Positions 1 through 14,734 are shown, counted from the first letter of the stretch. The stretch: DNA of 64,000 nucleotides from Crossaster papposus (GCA_037893245.1 JBAIAA010000433.1:1116001-1180000); one strand, 5' to 3'. Numbers and translations: made by a program. Notes: generated by a model not told the origin, from the sequence alone.

Positions 1-3000
1 AGAACAGCAAGTCCACCGCATTTAATTTTTTGAAGTGGTTACTGTATTTTAGGTAAATTTTCATTGTTTTGAGTCCCATTTTTCTCACCAAAGGCCCCAG
101 TAAGTGCTATTAAATGAATCAAAGATGGCGGCGCACTAAACTGTACCGCGCCATTTTACGCGCCATTTTAGAACAGCAAGTCCACCGCATTTAATTTTTT
201 GAAGTGGTTACTGTATTTTAGGTAAATTTTCATTGTTTTGAGTCCCATGTTTCTCACCAAAGGCCCCAGTAAGTGCTATTAAAGGGTGCATGTGACTAAA
301 TCAGTGAAAATGACTGCGCGCGAGCTCATTAATATTTTGTGATCCCTACGGTAATTTTGAATAAGAGGTCCCTGGGGCCTATACATTGGACTGATTGTAG
401 AAATAATTGTGGAAATCAAGAATTGGTGACCCGTGGCTTCCAACTCGGGGGATTTCGTTCACAGAAAAGACCAATACCAGGGTCTATTTCGCATAGAGGC
501 GGGGGGCTACATTGATACCTGGGCCCAGAGCTGGGCCACCAGTTTAGGGGTGGTTTGTATGGAGGGGAGTATACAAAAAATTCATTTGGTCAACCCCCAT
601 AAATTTGAAAAGAAAATTGTTCTAGGAGTCTTAATCTTTGATTTCCAGTCAAAAAAATATGGCCACTCTGCGTCACCATGCGGCGCTCTTTCTTTCAATT
701 TTTGTGTTGGTTACAATGAGCGCCGTATTTAGTGTAGTGGAAGCTATATGAATCAAAGATGGCGGCGCACTAAACTGTAGCGCGCCATTTTACGCGCCAT
801 TTTAGAACAGCAAGTCCACCGCATTTAATTTTTTGAAGTGGTTACTGTATTTTAGGTAAATTTTCATTGTTTTGAGTCCCATTTTTCTCACCAAAGGCCC
901 CAGAAAGTGCTATTAAATGAATCAAAGATGGCGGCGCACTAAACTGTACCGCGCCATTTTACCCGCCATTTTAGAACAGCAAGTCCACCGCATTTAATTT
1001 TTTTAAGTGGTTACTGTATTTTAGGTAAATTTTCATTGTTTTGAGTCCCATTTTTCTCACCAAAGGCCCCAGTAAGTGCTATTAAAGGGTGCATGAGACT
1101 AAATCAGTGAAAATGACTGCGCGCGAGCTCATTAATATTTTGTGATCCCTCCGGTAATTTTGAATAAGAGGTCCCTGGGGCCTATACATTGGACTGATTG
1201 TCGAAATAATTGTGGAAATCAAGAATTGGTGACCCGTGGCTTCCAACTCGGGGGATTTCGTTCACAGAAAAGACCAATACCAGGGTCTATTTTGCATAGA
1301 GACGGGGGGCTACATTGATACCTGGGCCCAGAGCTGGGCCACCAGTTTATGGGTGGTTTGTGTGGAGGGGAGTATAACAAATATTCATTTGGTCAACCCC
1401 CATAAATTTGAAAAGAAAATTGTTCTAGGAGTCTTAATCTTTGATTTCCAGTCAAACAAATAGGGCCACTCTACTCATGAGCGTCACCCTGCGGCGCTCT
1501 TTCTTTCAATTTTTGTGTTGGTTACAATGAGCGCCGTATTTAGTGTAGTGGAACCTATATGAATCAAAGATGGCGGCGCACTAAACTGTAGCGCGCCATT
1601 ACGCGCCATTTTAGAACAGCAAGTCCACCGCATTTAATTTGTTGAAGTGGTTACTGTATTTTAGGTAAATTTTCATTGTTTTGAGTCCCATTTTTCTCAC
1701 CAAAGGCCCCAGTAAGTGCTATTAAATGAATCAAAGATGGCGGCGCACTAAACTGTACCGCGCCATTTTACGCGCCATTTTAGAACAGCAAGTCCACCGC
1801 ATTTAATTTTTTGAAGTGGTTACTGTATTTTAGGTAAATTTTCATTGTTTTGAGTCCCATTTTTCTCACCAAAGGCCCCAGAAAGTGCTATTAAATGAAT
1901 CAAAGATGGCGGCGCACTAAACTGTACCGCGCCATTTTACCCGCCATTTTAGAACAGCAAGTCCACCGCATTTAATTTTTTTAAGTGGTTACTGTATTTT
2001 AGGTAAATTTTCATTGTTTTGAGTCCCATTTTTCTCACCAAAGGCCCCAGTAAGTGCTATTAAAGGGTGCATGTGACTAAATCAGTGAAAATGACTGCGC
2101 GCGAGCTCATTAATATTTTGTGATCCCTCCGGTAATTTTGAATAAGAGGTCCCTGGGGCCTATACATTGGACTGATTGTAGAAATAATTGTGGAAATCAA
2201 GAATTGGTGACCCGTGGCTTCCAACTCGTGGGATTTCGTTCACAGAAAAGACCAATACCGGGGTCTATTTCGCATAGAGGCGGGGGGCTACATTGATACC
2301 TGGGCCCAGAGCTGGGCCACCAGTTTAGGGGTGGTTTGTGTGGAGGGGAGTATACACAAAATTCATTTGGTCAACCCCCATAAATTTGAAAAGAAAATTG
2401 TTCTACGAGTCTTAATCTTTGATTTCCAGTCAAAAAAATATGGCCACTCTACTCATGAGCGTCACCAGGCGGCGCTCTTTCTTTCAATGTTTGTGTTGGT
2501 TACAATGAGCGCCGTATTTAGTGTAGTGGAACCTACATGTATATGAATCAAAGATGGCGGCGCACTAAACTGTAGCGCGCCATTTTACGCGCCATTTTAG
2601 AACAGCAAGTCCACCGCATTTAATTTGTTGAAGTGGTTACTGTATTTTAGGTAAATGTTCATTGTTTTGAGTCCCATTTTTCTCACCAAAGGCCCCAGTA
2701 AGTGCTATTAAATAAATCAAAGATGGCGGCGCACTAAACTGTACCGCGCCATTTTACGCGCCATTTTAGAACAGCAAGTCCACCGCATTTAATTTTTTGA
2801 AGTGGTTACTGTATTTTAGGTAAATTTTCATTGTTTTGAGTCCCATTTTTCTTACCAAAGGCCCCAGTAAGTGCTATTAAAGGGTGCATGTGACTAAATC
2901 AGTGAAAATGACTGCGCGCGAGCTCATTAATATTTTGTGATCCCTACGGTAATTTTGAATAAGAGGTCCCTGGGGCCTATACATTGGACTGATTGTAGAA

Positions 3001-6000
3001 ATAATTGTGGAAATCAAGAATTGGTGACCCGTGGCTTCCAACTCGGGGGATTTCGTTCACAGAAAAGACCAATACCAGGGTCTATTTCGCATAGAGGCGG
3101 GGGGCTACATTGATACCTGGGCCCAGAGCTGGGCCACCAGTTTAGGGGTGGTTTGTGTGGAGGGGAGTATACACAAAATTCATTTGGTCAACCCCCATAA
3201 ATTTGAAAAGAAAATTGTTCTAGGAGTCTTAATCTTTGATTTCCAGTCAAAAAAATATGGCCACTCTACTCATGAGCGTCACCAGGCGGCGCTCTTTCTT
3301 TCAATGTTTGTGTTGGTTACAATGAGCGCCGTATTTAGTGTAGTGGAACCTACATGTATATGAATCAAAGATGGCGGCGCACTAAACTGTAGCGCGCCAT
3401 TACGCGCCATTTTAGAACAGCAAGTCCACCGCATTTAATTTTTTGAAGTGGTTACTGTATTTTAGGTAAATTTTCATTGTTTTGAGTCCCATTTTCTCAC
3501 CAAAGGCCCCAGTAAGTGCTATTAAAGGGTGCATGTGACTAAATCAGTGAAAATGACTGCGCGCGAGCTCATTAATATTTTGTGATCCCTCCGGTAATTT
3601 TGAATAAGAGGTCCCTGGGGCCTATACATTGGACTGATTGTCGAAATAATTGTGGAAATCAAGAATTGGTGACCCGTGGCTTCCAACTCGGGGGATTTCG
3701 TTCACAGAAAAGACCAATACCAGGATCTATTTCGCATAGAGACGGGGGGCTACATTGATACCTGTGCCCAAAGCTGGGCCACCAGTTTAGGGGTGGTTTG
3801 TGTGGAGGGGAGTATAACAAATATTCATTTGGTCAACCCCCATAAATTTGAAAAGAAAATTGTTCTAGGAGTCTTAATCTTTGATTTCCAGTCAAAAAAA
3901 TATGGCCACTCTACTCATGAGCGTCACCCGGTGGCGCTCTTTCTTTCAATTTTTGTGTTGGTTACAATGAGCGCCGTATTTAGTGTAGTGGAACCTATAT
4001 GAATCAAAGATGGCGGCGCACTAAACTGTAGCGCGCCATTACGCGCCATTTTAGAACAGCAAGTCCACCGCATTTAATTTTTTGAAGTGGTTACTGTATT
4101 TTAGGTAAATTTTCATTGTTTTGAGTCCCATTTTCTCACCAAAGGCCCCAGTAAGTGCTATTAAAGGGTGCATGTGACTAAATCAGTGAAAATGACTGCG
4201 CGCGAGCTCATTAATATTTTGTGATCCCTCCGGTAATTTTGAATAAGAGGTCCCTGGGGCCTATACATTGGACTGATTGTCGAAATAATTGTGGAAATCA
4301 AGAATTGGTGACCCGTGGCTTCCAACTCGGGGGATTTCGTTCACAGAAAAGACCAATACCAGGATCTATTTCGCATAGAGACGGGGGGCTACATTGATAC
4401 CTGGGCCCAGTGCTGGGCCACCAGTTTAGGGGTGGTTTGTATGGAGGGGAGTATACAAAAAATTCATTTGGTCAACCCCCATAAATTTGAAAAGAAAATT
4501 GTTCTAGGAGTCTTAATCTTTGATTTCCAGTCAAAAAAATATGGCCACTCTGCGTCACCATGCGGCGCTCTTTCTTTCAATTTTTGTGTTGGTTACAATG
4601 AGCGCCGTATTTAGTGTAGTGGAAGCTATATGAATCAAAGATGGCGGCGCACTAAACTGTAGCGCGCCATTTTACGCGCCATTTTAGAACAGCAAGTCCA
4701 CCGCATTTAATTTTTTGAAGTGGTTACTGTATTTTAGGTAAATTTTCATTGTTTTGAGTCCCATTTTTCTCACCAAAGGCCCCAGAAAGTGCTATTAAAT
4801 GAATCAAAGATGGCGGCGCACTAAACTGTACCGCGCCATTTTACCCGCCATTTTAGAACAGCAAGTCCACCGCATTTAATTTTTTTAAGTGGTTACTGTA
4901 TTTTAGGTAAATTTTCATTGTTTTGAGTCCCATTTTTCTCACCAAAGGCCCCAGTAAGTGCTATTAAAGGGTGCATGAGACTAAATCAGTGAAAATGACT
5001 GCGCGCGAGCTCATTAATATTTTGTGATCCCTCCGGTAATTTTGAATAAGAGGTCCCTGGGGCCTATACATTGGACTGATTGTCGAAATAATTGTGGAAA
5101 TCAAGAATTGGTGACCCGTGGCTTCCAACTCGGGGGATTTCGTTCACAGAAAAGACCAATACCAGGGTCTATTTTGCATAGAGACGGGGGGCTACATTGA
5201 TACCTGGGCCCAGAGCTGGGCCACCAGTTTATGGGTGGTTTGTGTGGAGGGGAGTATAACAAATATTCATTTGGTCAACCCCCATAAATTTGAAAAGAAA
5301 ATTGTTCTAGGAGTCTTAATCTTTGATTTCCAGTCAAACAAATAGGGCCACTCTACTCATGAGCGTCACCCTGCGGCGCTCTTTCTTTCAATTTTTGTGT
5401 TGGTTACAATGAGCGCCGTATTTAGTGTAGTGGAACCTATATGAATCAAAGATGGCGGCGCACTAAACTGTAGCGCGCCATTACGCGCCATTTTAGAACA
5501 GCAAGTCCACCGCATTTAATTTGTTGAAGTGGTTACTGTATTTTAGGTAAATTTTCATTGTTTTGAGTCCCATTTTTCTCACCAAAGGCCCCAGTAAGTG
5601 CTATTAAATGAATCAAAGATGGCGGCGCACTAAACTGTACCGCGCCATTTTACGCGCCATTTTAGAACAGCAAGTCCACCGCATTTAATTTTTTGAAGTG
5701 GTTACTGTATTTTAGGTAAATTTTCATTGTTTTGAGTCCCATTTTTCTCACCAAAGGCCCCAGTAAGTGCTATTAAATGAATCAAAGATGGCGGCGCACT
5801 AAACTGTACCGCGCCATTTTACGCGCCATTTTAGAACAGCAAGTCCACCGCATTTAATTTGTTGAAGTGGTTACTGTATTTTAGGTAAATTTTCATTGTT
5901 TTGAGTCCCATGTTTCTCACCAAAGGCCCCAGTAAGTGCTATTAAAGGGTGCATGTGACTAAATAAGTGAAAATGACTGCGCGCGAGCTCATTAATATTT

Positions 6001-7891
6001 TGTGATCCCTCCGGTAATTTTGAATAAGAGGTCCCTGGGGCCTATACATTGGACTGATTGTAGAAATAATTGTGGAAATCAAGAATTGGTGACCCGTGGC
6101 TTCCAACTCGGGGGATTTCGTTCACAGAAAAGACCAATACCAGGGTCTATTTCGCATAGAGGCGGGGGGCTACATTGATACCTGGGCCCAGAGCTGGGCC
6201 AACAGTTTAGGGGTGGTTTGTATAGAGGGGAGTATACAAACAATTCATTTGGTCAACCCCCATAAATTTGAAAAGAAAATTGTTCTAGGAGTCTTAATCT
6301 TTGATTTCCAGTCAAAAAATATGGCCACTCTACTCATGAGCGTTACCAGGCGGCGCTCTTTCTTTCAATTTTTGTGTTGGTTACAATGAGCGCCGTATTT
6401 AGTGTAGTGGAACCTATATGAATCAAAGATGGCGGCGCACTAAACTGTAGCGCGCCATTTTACGCGCCATTTTAGAACAGCAAGTCCACCGCATTTAATT
6501 TTTTGAAGTGGTTACTGTATTTTAGGTAAATTTTCATTGTTTTGAGTCCCATTTTTCTCACCAAAGGCCCCAGTAAGTGCTATTAAATGAATCAAAGATG
6601 GCGGCGCACTAAACTGTACCGCGCCATTTTACGCGCCATTTTAGAACAGCAAGTCCACCGCATTTAATTTTTTGAAGTGGTTACTGTATTTTAGGTAAAT
6701 TTTCATTGTTTTGAGTCCCATGTTTCTCACCAAAGGCCCCAGTAAGTGCTATTAAAGGGTGCATGTGACTAAATCAGTGAAAATGACTGCGCGCGAGCTC
6801 ATTAATATTTTGTGATCCCTACGGTAATTTTGAATAAGAGGTCCCTGGGGCCTATACATTGGACTGATTGTAGAAATAATTGTGGAAATCAAGAATTGGT
6901 GACCCGTGGCTTCCAACTCGGGGGATTTCGTTCACAGAAAAGACCAATACCAGGGTCTATTTCGCATAGAGGCGGGGGGCTACATTGATACCTGGGCCCA
7001 GAGCTGGGCCACCAGTTTAGGGGTGGTTTGTGTGGAGGGGAGTATACACAAAATTCATTTGGTCAACCCCCATAAATTTGAAAAGAAAATTGTTCTAGGA
7101 GTCTTAATCTTTGATTTCCAGTCAAAAAAATATGGCCACTCTACTCATGAGCGTCACCAGGCGGCGCTCTTTCTTTCAATGTTTGTGTTGGTTACAATGA
7201 GCGCCGTATTTAGTGTAGTGGAACCTACATGTATATGAATCAAAGATGGCGGCGCACTAAACTGTAGCGCGCCATTTTACGCGCCATTTTAGAACAGCAA
7301 GTCCACCGCATTTAATTTGTTGAAGTGGTTACTGTATTTTAGGTAAATTTTCATTGTTTTGAGTCCCATTTTTCTCACCAAAGGCCCCAGTAAGTGCTAT
7401 TAAATGAATCAAAGATGGCGGCGCACTAAACTGTACCGCGCCATTTTACGCGCCATTTTAGAACAGCAAGTCCACCGCATTTAATTTTTTGAAGTGTTTA
7501 CTGTATTTTAGGTAAATTTTCATTGTTTTGAGTCCCATTTTTCTCACCAAAGGCCCCAGTAAGTGCTATTAAATGAATCAAAGATGGCGGCGCACTAAAC
7601 TGTACCGCGCCATTTTACGCGCCATTTTAGAACAGCAAGTCCACCGCATTTAATTTTTTGAAGTGGTTACTGTATTTTAGGTACATTTTCATTGTTTTGA
7701 GTCCCCTTTTTCTCACCAAAGGCCCCAGTAAGTGCTATTAAAGGGTGCATGTGACTAAATCAGTGAAAATGACTGCGCGCGAGCTCATTAATATTTTGTG
7801 ATCCCTCCGGTAATTTTGAATAAGAGGTCCCTGGGGCCTATACATTGGACTGATTGTAGAAATAATTGTGGAAATCAAGAATTGGTGACCC
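1..7891. repeat. Satellite array, block 1 (A + nB units)
   Basis: Tandem array of a composite satellite. The clearest examples are a 169-bp B monomer at 115-283 (starts TGAATCAAAGATGGCGGCGC) and an A segment at 284-748 (starts GGGTGCATGTGACTAAATCA and ends just before the next TGAATC). Each unit is one A plus one to three B monomers, so equivalent points in A recur at 433, 1236, 2214, 3031, 3676, 4315, 5118, 6096 and 6906. Units differ by scattered substitutions and short indels. A block of about 1.5 kb (roughly 280-1850) recurs almost unchanged at about 4160-5730, an offset of 3882 bp. The open frames of 75-110 codons in A start with GTG just after an in-frame TGA and have no upstream ATG, so I do not regard them as genes. 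Confidence 0.95.
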
Positions 7892-8719
7892 GTGGCTTCC
7901 AACTCGGGGGATTTCGTTCACAGAAAAGACCAATACCAGGGTCTATTTCGCATAGAGGCGTCGGGGCTACATTGATACCTGGGCCCAGAGCTTGGCCACC
8001 AGTTTAGGGGTGGTTTGTGTGGAGGGGAGTATAACAAATATTCATTTGGTCAACCCCCATAAATTTGAAAAGAAAATTGTTCTAGGAGTCTTAATCTTTG
8101 ATTTCCAGTCAAAAAAATATGGCCACTCTACTCATGAGCGTCACCCGGCGGCGCTCTTTCTTTCAATTTTTGTGTTGGTTACAATGAGCGCCGTATTTAG
8201 TGTAGTGGAACCTATATGAATCAAAGATGGCGGCGCACTAAACTGTAGCGCGCCATTACGCGCCATTTTAGAACAGCAAGTCCACCGCATTTAATTTTTT
8301 GAAGTGGTTACTGTATTTTAGGTAAATTTTCATTGTTTTGAGTCCCATTTTTCTCACCAAAGGCCCCAGTAAGTGCTATTAAATGAATCAAAGATGGCGG
8401 TGCACTAAACTGTACCGCGCCATTTTACGCGCCATTTTAGAACAGCAAGTCCACCGCATTTAATTTTTTGAAGTGGTTACTGTATTTTAGGTAAATTTTC
8501 ATTGTTTTGAGTCCCATTTTTCTCACCAAAGGCCCCAGTAAGTGCTATTAAATGAATCAAAGATGGCGGCGCACTAAACTGTACCGCGCCATTTTACGAG
8601 CCATTTTAGAACAGCAAGTCCACCGCATTAAATTTTTTGAAGTGGTTACTGTATTTTAGGTAAATTTTCATTGTTTTGAGTCCCATTTTTCTCACCAAAG
8701 GCCCCAGTAAGTGCTATTA

Positions 8720-9090
8720 ATAATAATAATAATAACTGTTTCTTATATAGCGCATTTCAAAACCGGAGGAATTCTCAATGCGCTTTACATGACAAAGGCT
8801 TATAATTTACATTTTACATTTAAACTTATATATCTACATACTTCAAATAACATAATTTTGCTGAGTACAAATCAAAGTGCATCTTAAATTACAAAATAGG
8901 TCAATAGTTAACATATAACAAAAATGTAGCTGCAATCTCAACAACTAACTAAAGAATAAGTATAACAATGGCACGTTATACATGTACCATTCATACTTAC
9001 AAATATGCCTCTTTGAATAGGTAGGTTTTAAGCTGTTTTTTAAAGCTATTGGGGTTGGATTGGGAGCGAATTTCGTACGGTAGCAGATTA
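8720..9090 (-). mobile_element. 5'-truncated L2/CR1-group LINE, copy 1
   Basis: Inserted between the TATTA ending one B monomer and a second TATTA before AAGGG, a likely 5-bp target duplication that low complexity makes hard to fix exactly. Read on the minus strand, it opens with about 29 sense codons ending in TAA at 8999-8997; these include FKKQLKTYLF, the usual carboxy end of L2/CR1-type reverse transcriptases. A non-coding stretch follows, then GCGCTATATAAGAAAC and a (TTA)n tail. Only the 3' end of the element is present. This copy has AACTGTTTC next to the tail where the other three have AAATGTTTC. Confidence 0.8.
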
Positions 9091-11050
9091 TTAAAGGGTG
9101 CATGTGACTAAATCAGTGAAAATGACTGCGCGCGAGCTCATTAATATTTTGTGATCCCTCCGGTAATTTTGAATAAGAGGTCCCTGGGGCCTATACATTG
9201 GACTGATTGTCGAAATAATTGTGGAAATCAAGAATTGGTGACCCGTGGCTTCCAACTCGAGGGATTTCGTTCACAGAAAAGACCAATACCAGGGTCTATT
9301 TCGCATAGAGACGGGGGGCTACATTGATACCTGGGCCCAGAGCTGGGCCACCAGTTTATGGGTGGTTTGTGTGGAGGGGAGTATAACAAATATTCATTTG
9401 GTCAACCCCCATAAATTTGAAAAGAAAATTGTTCTAGGAGTCTTAATCTTTGATTTCCAGTCAAACAAATATGGCCACTCTACTCATGAGCGTCACCCGG
9501 CGGCGCTCTTTCTTTCAATTTTTGTGTTGGTTACAATGAGCGCCGTATTTAGTGTAGTGGAACCTATATGAATCAAAGGTGGCGGCGCACTAAACTGTAG
9601 CGCGCCATTACGCGCCATTTTAGAACAGCAAGTCCACCGCATTTAATTTTTTGAAGTGGTTACTGTATTTTAGGTAAATTTTTATTGTTTTGAGTCCCAT
9701 TTTTCTCACCAAAGGCCCCAGTAAGTGCTATTAAATGAATCAAAGATGGCGGCGCACTAAACTGTACCGCGCCATTTTACGCGCCATTTTAGAACAGCAA
9801 GTCCACCGCATTTAATTTTTTGAAGTGGTTACTGTATTTTAGGTAAATTTTCATTGTTTTGAGTCCCATTTTTCTCACCAAAGGCCCCAGTAAGTGCTAT
9901 TAAATGAATCAAAGATGGCGGCGCACTAAACTGTACCGCGCCATTTTACGCGCCATTTTAGAACAGCAAGTCCACCGCATTTAATATTTTGAAGTGGTTA
10001 CTGTATTTTAGGTACATTTTCATTGTTTTGAGTCCCCTTTTTCTCACCAAAGGCCCCAGTAAGTGCTATTAAAGGGTGCATGTGACTAAATCAGTGAAAA
10101 TGACTGCGCGCGAGCTCATTAATATTTTGTGATCCCTCCGGTAATTTTGAATAAGAGGTCCCTGGGGCCTATACATTGGACTGATTGTAGAAATAATTGT
10201 GGAAATCAAGAATTGGTGACCCGTGGCTTCCAACTCGGGGGATTTCGTTCACAGAAAAGACCAATACCAGGGTCTATTTCGCATAGAGGCGTCGGGGCTA
10301 CATTGATACCTGGGCCCAGAGCTGGGCCACCAGTTTAGGGGTGGTTTGTGTGGAGGGGAGTATAACAAATATTCATTTGGTCAACCCCCATAAATTTGAA
10401 AAGAAAATTGTTCTAGGAGTCTTAATCTTTGATTTCCAGTCAAAAAAATATGGCCACTCTACTCATGAGCGTCACCCGGCGGCGCTCTTTCTTTCAATTT
10501 TTGTGTTGGTTACAATGAGCGCCGTATTTAGTGTAGTGGAACCTATATGAATCAAAGATGGCGGCGCACTAAACTGTAGCGCGCCATTACGCGCCATTTT
10601 AGAACAGCAAGTCCACCGCATTTAATTTTTTGAAGTGGTTACTGTATTTTAGGTAAATTTTCATTGTTTTGAGTCCCATTTTTCTCACCAAAGGCCCCAG
10701 TAAGTGCTATTAAATGAATCAAAGATGGCGGTGCACTAAACTGTACCGCGCCATTTTACGCGCCATTTTAGAACAGCAAGTCCACCGCATTTAATTTTTT
10801 GAAGTGGTTACTGTATTTTAGGTAAATTTTCATTGTTTTGAGTCCCATTTTTCTCACCAAAGGCCCCAGTAAGTGCTATTAAATGAATCAAAGATGGCGG
10901 CGCACTAAACTGTACCGCGCCATTTTACGAGCCATTTTAGAACAGCAAGTCCACCGCATTAAATTTTTTGAAGTGGTTACTGTATTTTAGGTAAATTTTC
11001 ATTGTTTTGAGTCCCATTTTTCTCACCAAAGGCCCCAGTAAGTGCTATTA

Positions 11051-11422
11051 ATAATAATAATAATAAATGTTTCTTATATAGCGCATTTCAAAACCGGAGG
11101 AATTCTCAATGCGCTTTACATGACAAAGGCTTATAATTTACATTTTACATTTAAACTTATATATCTACATACTTCAAATAACATAATTTTGCTGAGTACA
11201 AATCAAAGTGCATCTTAAATTACAAAATAGGTCAATAGTTAACATATAACAAAAATGTAGCTGCAATCTCAACAACTAACTAAAGAATAAGTATAACAAT
11301 GGCACGTTATACATGTACCATTCATACTTACAAATATGCCTCTTTGAATAGGTAGGTTTTAAGCTGTTTTTTAAAGCTATTGGGGTTGGATTGGGAGCGA
11401 ATTTCGTACGGTAGCAGATTAT
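11051..11422 (-). mobile_element. 5'-truncated L2/CR1-group LINE, copy 2
   Basis: Same element, junctions and truncation point as the copy at 8720-9090. It is at the same place in a B monomer, 2331 bp further on, so it was duplicated with the satellite unit and not independently inserted. Confidence 0.8.
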
Positions 11423-13381
11423 TAAAGGGTGCATGTGACTAAATCAGTGAAAATGACTGCGCGCGAGCTCATTAATATTTTGTGATCCCTCCGGTAATTT
11501 TGAATAAGAGGTCCCTGGGGCCTATACATTGGACTGATTGTCGAAATAATTGTGGAAATCAAGAATTGGTGACCCGTGGCTTCCAACTCGGGGGATTTCG
11601 TTCACAGAAAAGACCAATACCAGGGTCTATTTCGCATAGAGACGGGGGGCTACATTGATACCTGGGCCCAGAGCTGGGCCACCAGTTTATGGGTGGTTTG
11701 TGTGGAGGGGAGTATAACAAATATTCATTTGGTCAACCCCCATAAATTTGAAAAGAAAATTGTTCTAGGAGTCTTAATCTTTGATTTCCAGTCAAACAAA
11801 TATGGCCACTCTACTCATGAGCGTCACCCGGCGGCGCTCTTTCTTTCAATTTTTGTGTTGGTTACAATGAGCGCCGTATTTAGTGTAGTGGAACCTATAT
11901 GAATCAAAGGTGGCGGCGCACTAAACTGTAGCGCGCCATTACGCGCCATTTTAGAACAGCAAGTCCACCGCATTTAATTTTTTGAAGTGGTTACTGTATT
12001 TTAGGTAAATTTTTATTGTTTTGAGTCCCATTTTTCTCACCAAAGGCCCCAGTAAGTGCTATTAAATGAATCAAAGATGGCGGCGCACTAAACTGTACCG
12101 CGCCATTTTACGCGCCATTTTAGAACAGCAAGTCCACCGCATTTAATTTTTTGAAGTGGTTACTGTATTTTAGGTAAATTTTCATTGTTTTGAGTCCCAT
12201 TTTTCTCACCAAAGGCCCCAGTAAGTGCTATTAAATGAATCAAAGATGGCGGCGCACTAAACTGTACCGCGCCATTTTACGCGCCATTTTAGAACAGCAA
12301 GTCCACCGCATTTAATTTTTTGAAGTGGTTACTGTATTTTAGGTACATTTTCATTGTTTTGAGTCCCCTTTTTCTCACCAAAGGCCCCAGTAAGTGCTAT
12401 TAAAGGGTGCATGTGACTAAATCAGTGAAAATGACTGCGCGCGAGCTCATTAATATTTTGTGATCCCTCCGGTAATTTTGAATAAGAGGTCCCTGGGGCC
12501 TATACATTGGACTGATTGTAGAAATAATTGTGGAAATCAAGAATTGGTGACCCGTGGCTTCCAACTCGGGGGATTTCGTTCACAGAAAAGACCAATACCA
12601 GGGTCTATTTCGCATAGAGGCGTCGGGGCTACATTGATACCTGGGCCCAGAGCTGGGCCACCAGTTTAGGGGTGGTTTGTGTGGAGGGGAGTATAACAAA
12701 TATTCATTTGGTCAACCCCCATAAATTTGAAAAGAAAATTGTTCTAGGAGTCTTAATCTTTGATTTCCAGTCAAAAAAATATGGCCACTCTACTCATGAG
12801 CGTCACCCGGCGGCGCTCTTTCTTTCAATTTTTGTGTTGGTTACAATGAGCGCCGTATTTAGTGTAGTGGAACCTATATGAATCAAAGATGGCGGCGCAC
12901 TAAACTGTAGCGCGCCATTACGCGCCATTTTAGAACAGCAAGTCCACCGCATTTAATTTTTTGAAGTGGTTACTGTATTTTAGGTAAATTTTCATTGTTT
13001 TGAGTCCCATTTTTCTCACCAAAGGCCCCAGTAAGTGCTATTAAATGAATCAAAGATGGCGGTGCACTAAACTGTACCGCGCCATTTTACGCGCCATTTT
13101 AGAACAGCAAGTCCACCGCATTTAATTTTTTGAAGTGGTTACTGTATTTTAGGTAAATTTTCATTGTTTTGAGTCCCATTTTTCTCACCAAAGGCCCCAG
13201 TAAGTGCTATTAAATGAATCAAAGATGGCGGCGCACTAAACTGTACCGCGCCATTTTACGAGCCATTTTAGAACAGCAAGTCCACCGCATTAAATTTTTT
13301 GAAGTGGTTACTGTATTTTAGGTAAATTTTCATTGTTTTGAGTCCCATTTTTCTCACCAAAGGCCCCAGTAAGTGCTATTA

Positions 13382-13753
13382 ATAATAATAATAATAAATG
13401 TTTCTTATATAGCGCATTTCAAAACCGGAGGAATTCTCAATGCGCTTTACATGACAAAGGCTTATAATTTACATTTTACATTTAAACTTATATATCTACA
13501 TACTTCAAATAACATAATTTTGCTGAGTACAAATCAAAGTGCATCTTAAATTACAAAATAGGTCAATAGTTAACATATAACAAAAATGTAGCTGCAATCT
13601 CAACAACTAACTAAAGAATAAGTATAACAATGGCACGTTATACATGTACCATTCATACTTACAAATATGCCTCTTTGAATAGGTAGGTTTTAAGCTGTTT
13701 TTTAAAGCTATTGGGGTTGGATTGGGAGCGAATTTCGTACGGTAGCAGATTAT
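13382..13753 (-). mobile_element. 5'-truncated L2/CR1-group LINE, copy 3
   Basis: Same junctions and truncation point as the other copies, one 2331-bp higher-order unit after copy 2. The carboxy-terminal reverse transcriptase codons and the TTA tail are present. Confidence 0.8.
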
Positions 13754-14734
13754 TAAAGGGTGCATGTGACTAAATCAGTGAAAATGACTGCGCGCGAGCT
13801 CATTAATATTTTGTGATCCCTCCGGTAATTTTGAATAAGAGGTCCCTGGGGCCTATACAATGGACTGATTGTAGAAATAATTGTGGAAATCAAGAATTGG
13901 TGACCCGTGGCTTCCAACTCGGGGGATTTCGTTCACAGAAAAGACCAATACCAGGGTCTATTTCGCATAGAGGCGTCGGGGCTACATTGATACCTGGGCC
14001 CAGAGCTGGGCCACCAGTTTAGGGGTGGTTTGTGTGGAGGGGAGTATAACAAATATTCATTTGGTCAACCCCCATAAATTTGAAAAGAAAATTGTTCTAG
14101 GAGTCTTAATCTTTGATTTCCAGTCAAAAAAATATGGCCACTCTACTCATGAGCGTCACCCGGCGGCGCTCTTTCTTTCAATTTTTGTGTTGGTTACAAT
14201 GAGCGCCGTATTTAGTGTAGTGGAACCTATATGAATCAAAGATGGCGGCGCACTAAACTGTAGCGCGCCATTACGCGCCATTTTAGAACAGCAAGTCCAC
14301 CGCATTTAATTTTTTGAAGTGGTTACTGTATTTTAGGTAAATTTTCATTGTTTTGAGTCCCATTTTTCTCACCAAAGGCCCCAGTAAGTGCTATTAAATG
14401 AATCAAAGATGGCGGTGCACTAAACTGTACCGCGCCATTTTACGCGCCATTTTAGAACAGCAAGTCCACCGCATTTAATTTTTTGAAGTGGTTACTGTAT
14501 TTTAGGTAAATTTTCATTGTTTTGAGTCCCATTTTTCTCACCAAAGGCCCCAGTAAGTGCTATTAAATGAATCAAAGATGGCGGCGCACTAAACTGTACC
14601 GCGCCATTTTACGAGCCATTTTAGAACAGCAAGTCCACCGCATTAAATTTTTTGAAGTGGTTACTGTATTTTAGGTAAATTTTCATTGTTTTGAGTCCCA
14701 TTTTTCTCACCAAAGGCCCCAGTAAGTGCTATTA

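Noticed and set aside
433..732. Recurrent 97-110 codon plus-strand open frame in the A segment, repeated in many satellite units
   Set aside because: It begins with GTG directly after an in-frame TGA, has no upstream ATG, and is shortened or frame-shifted in other units. It looks like a by-product of repeat homogeneity.
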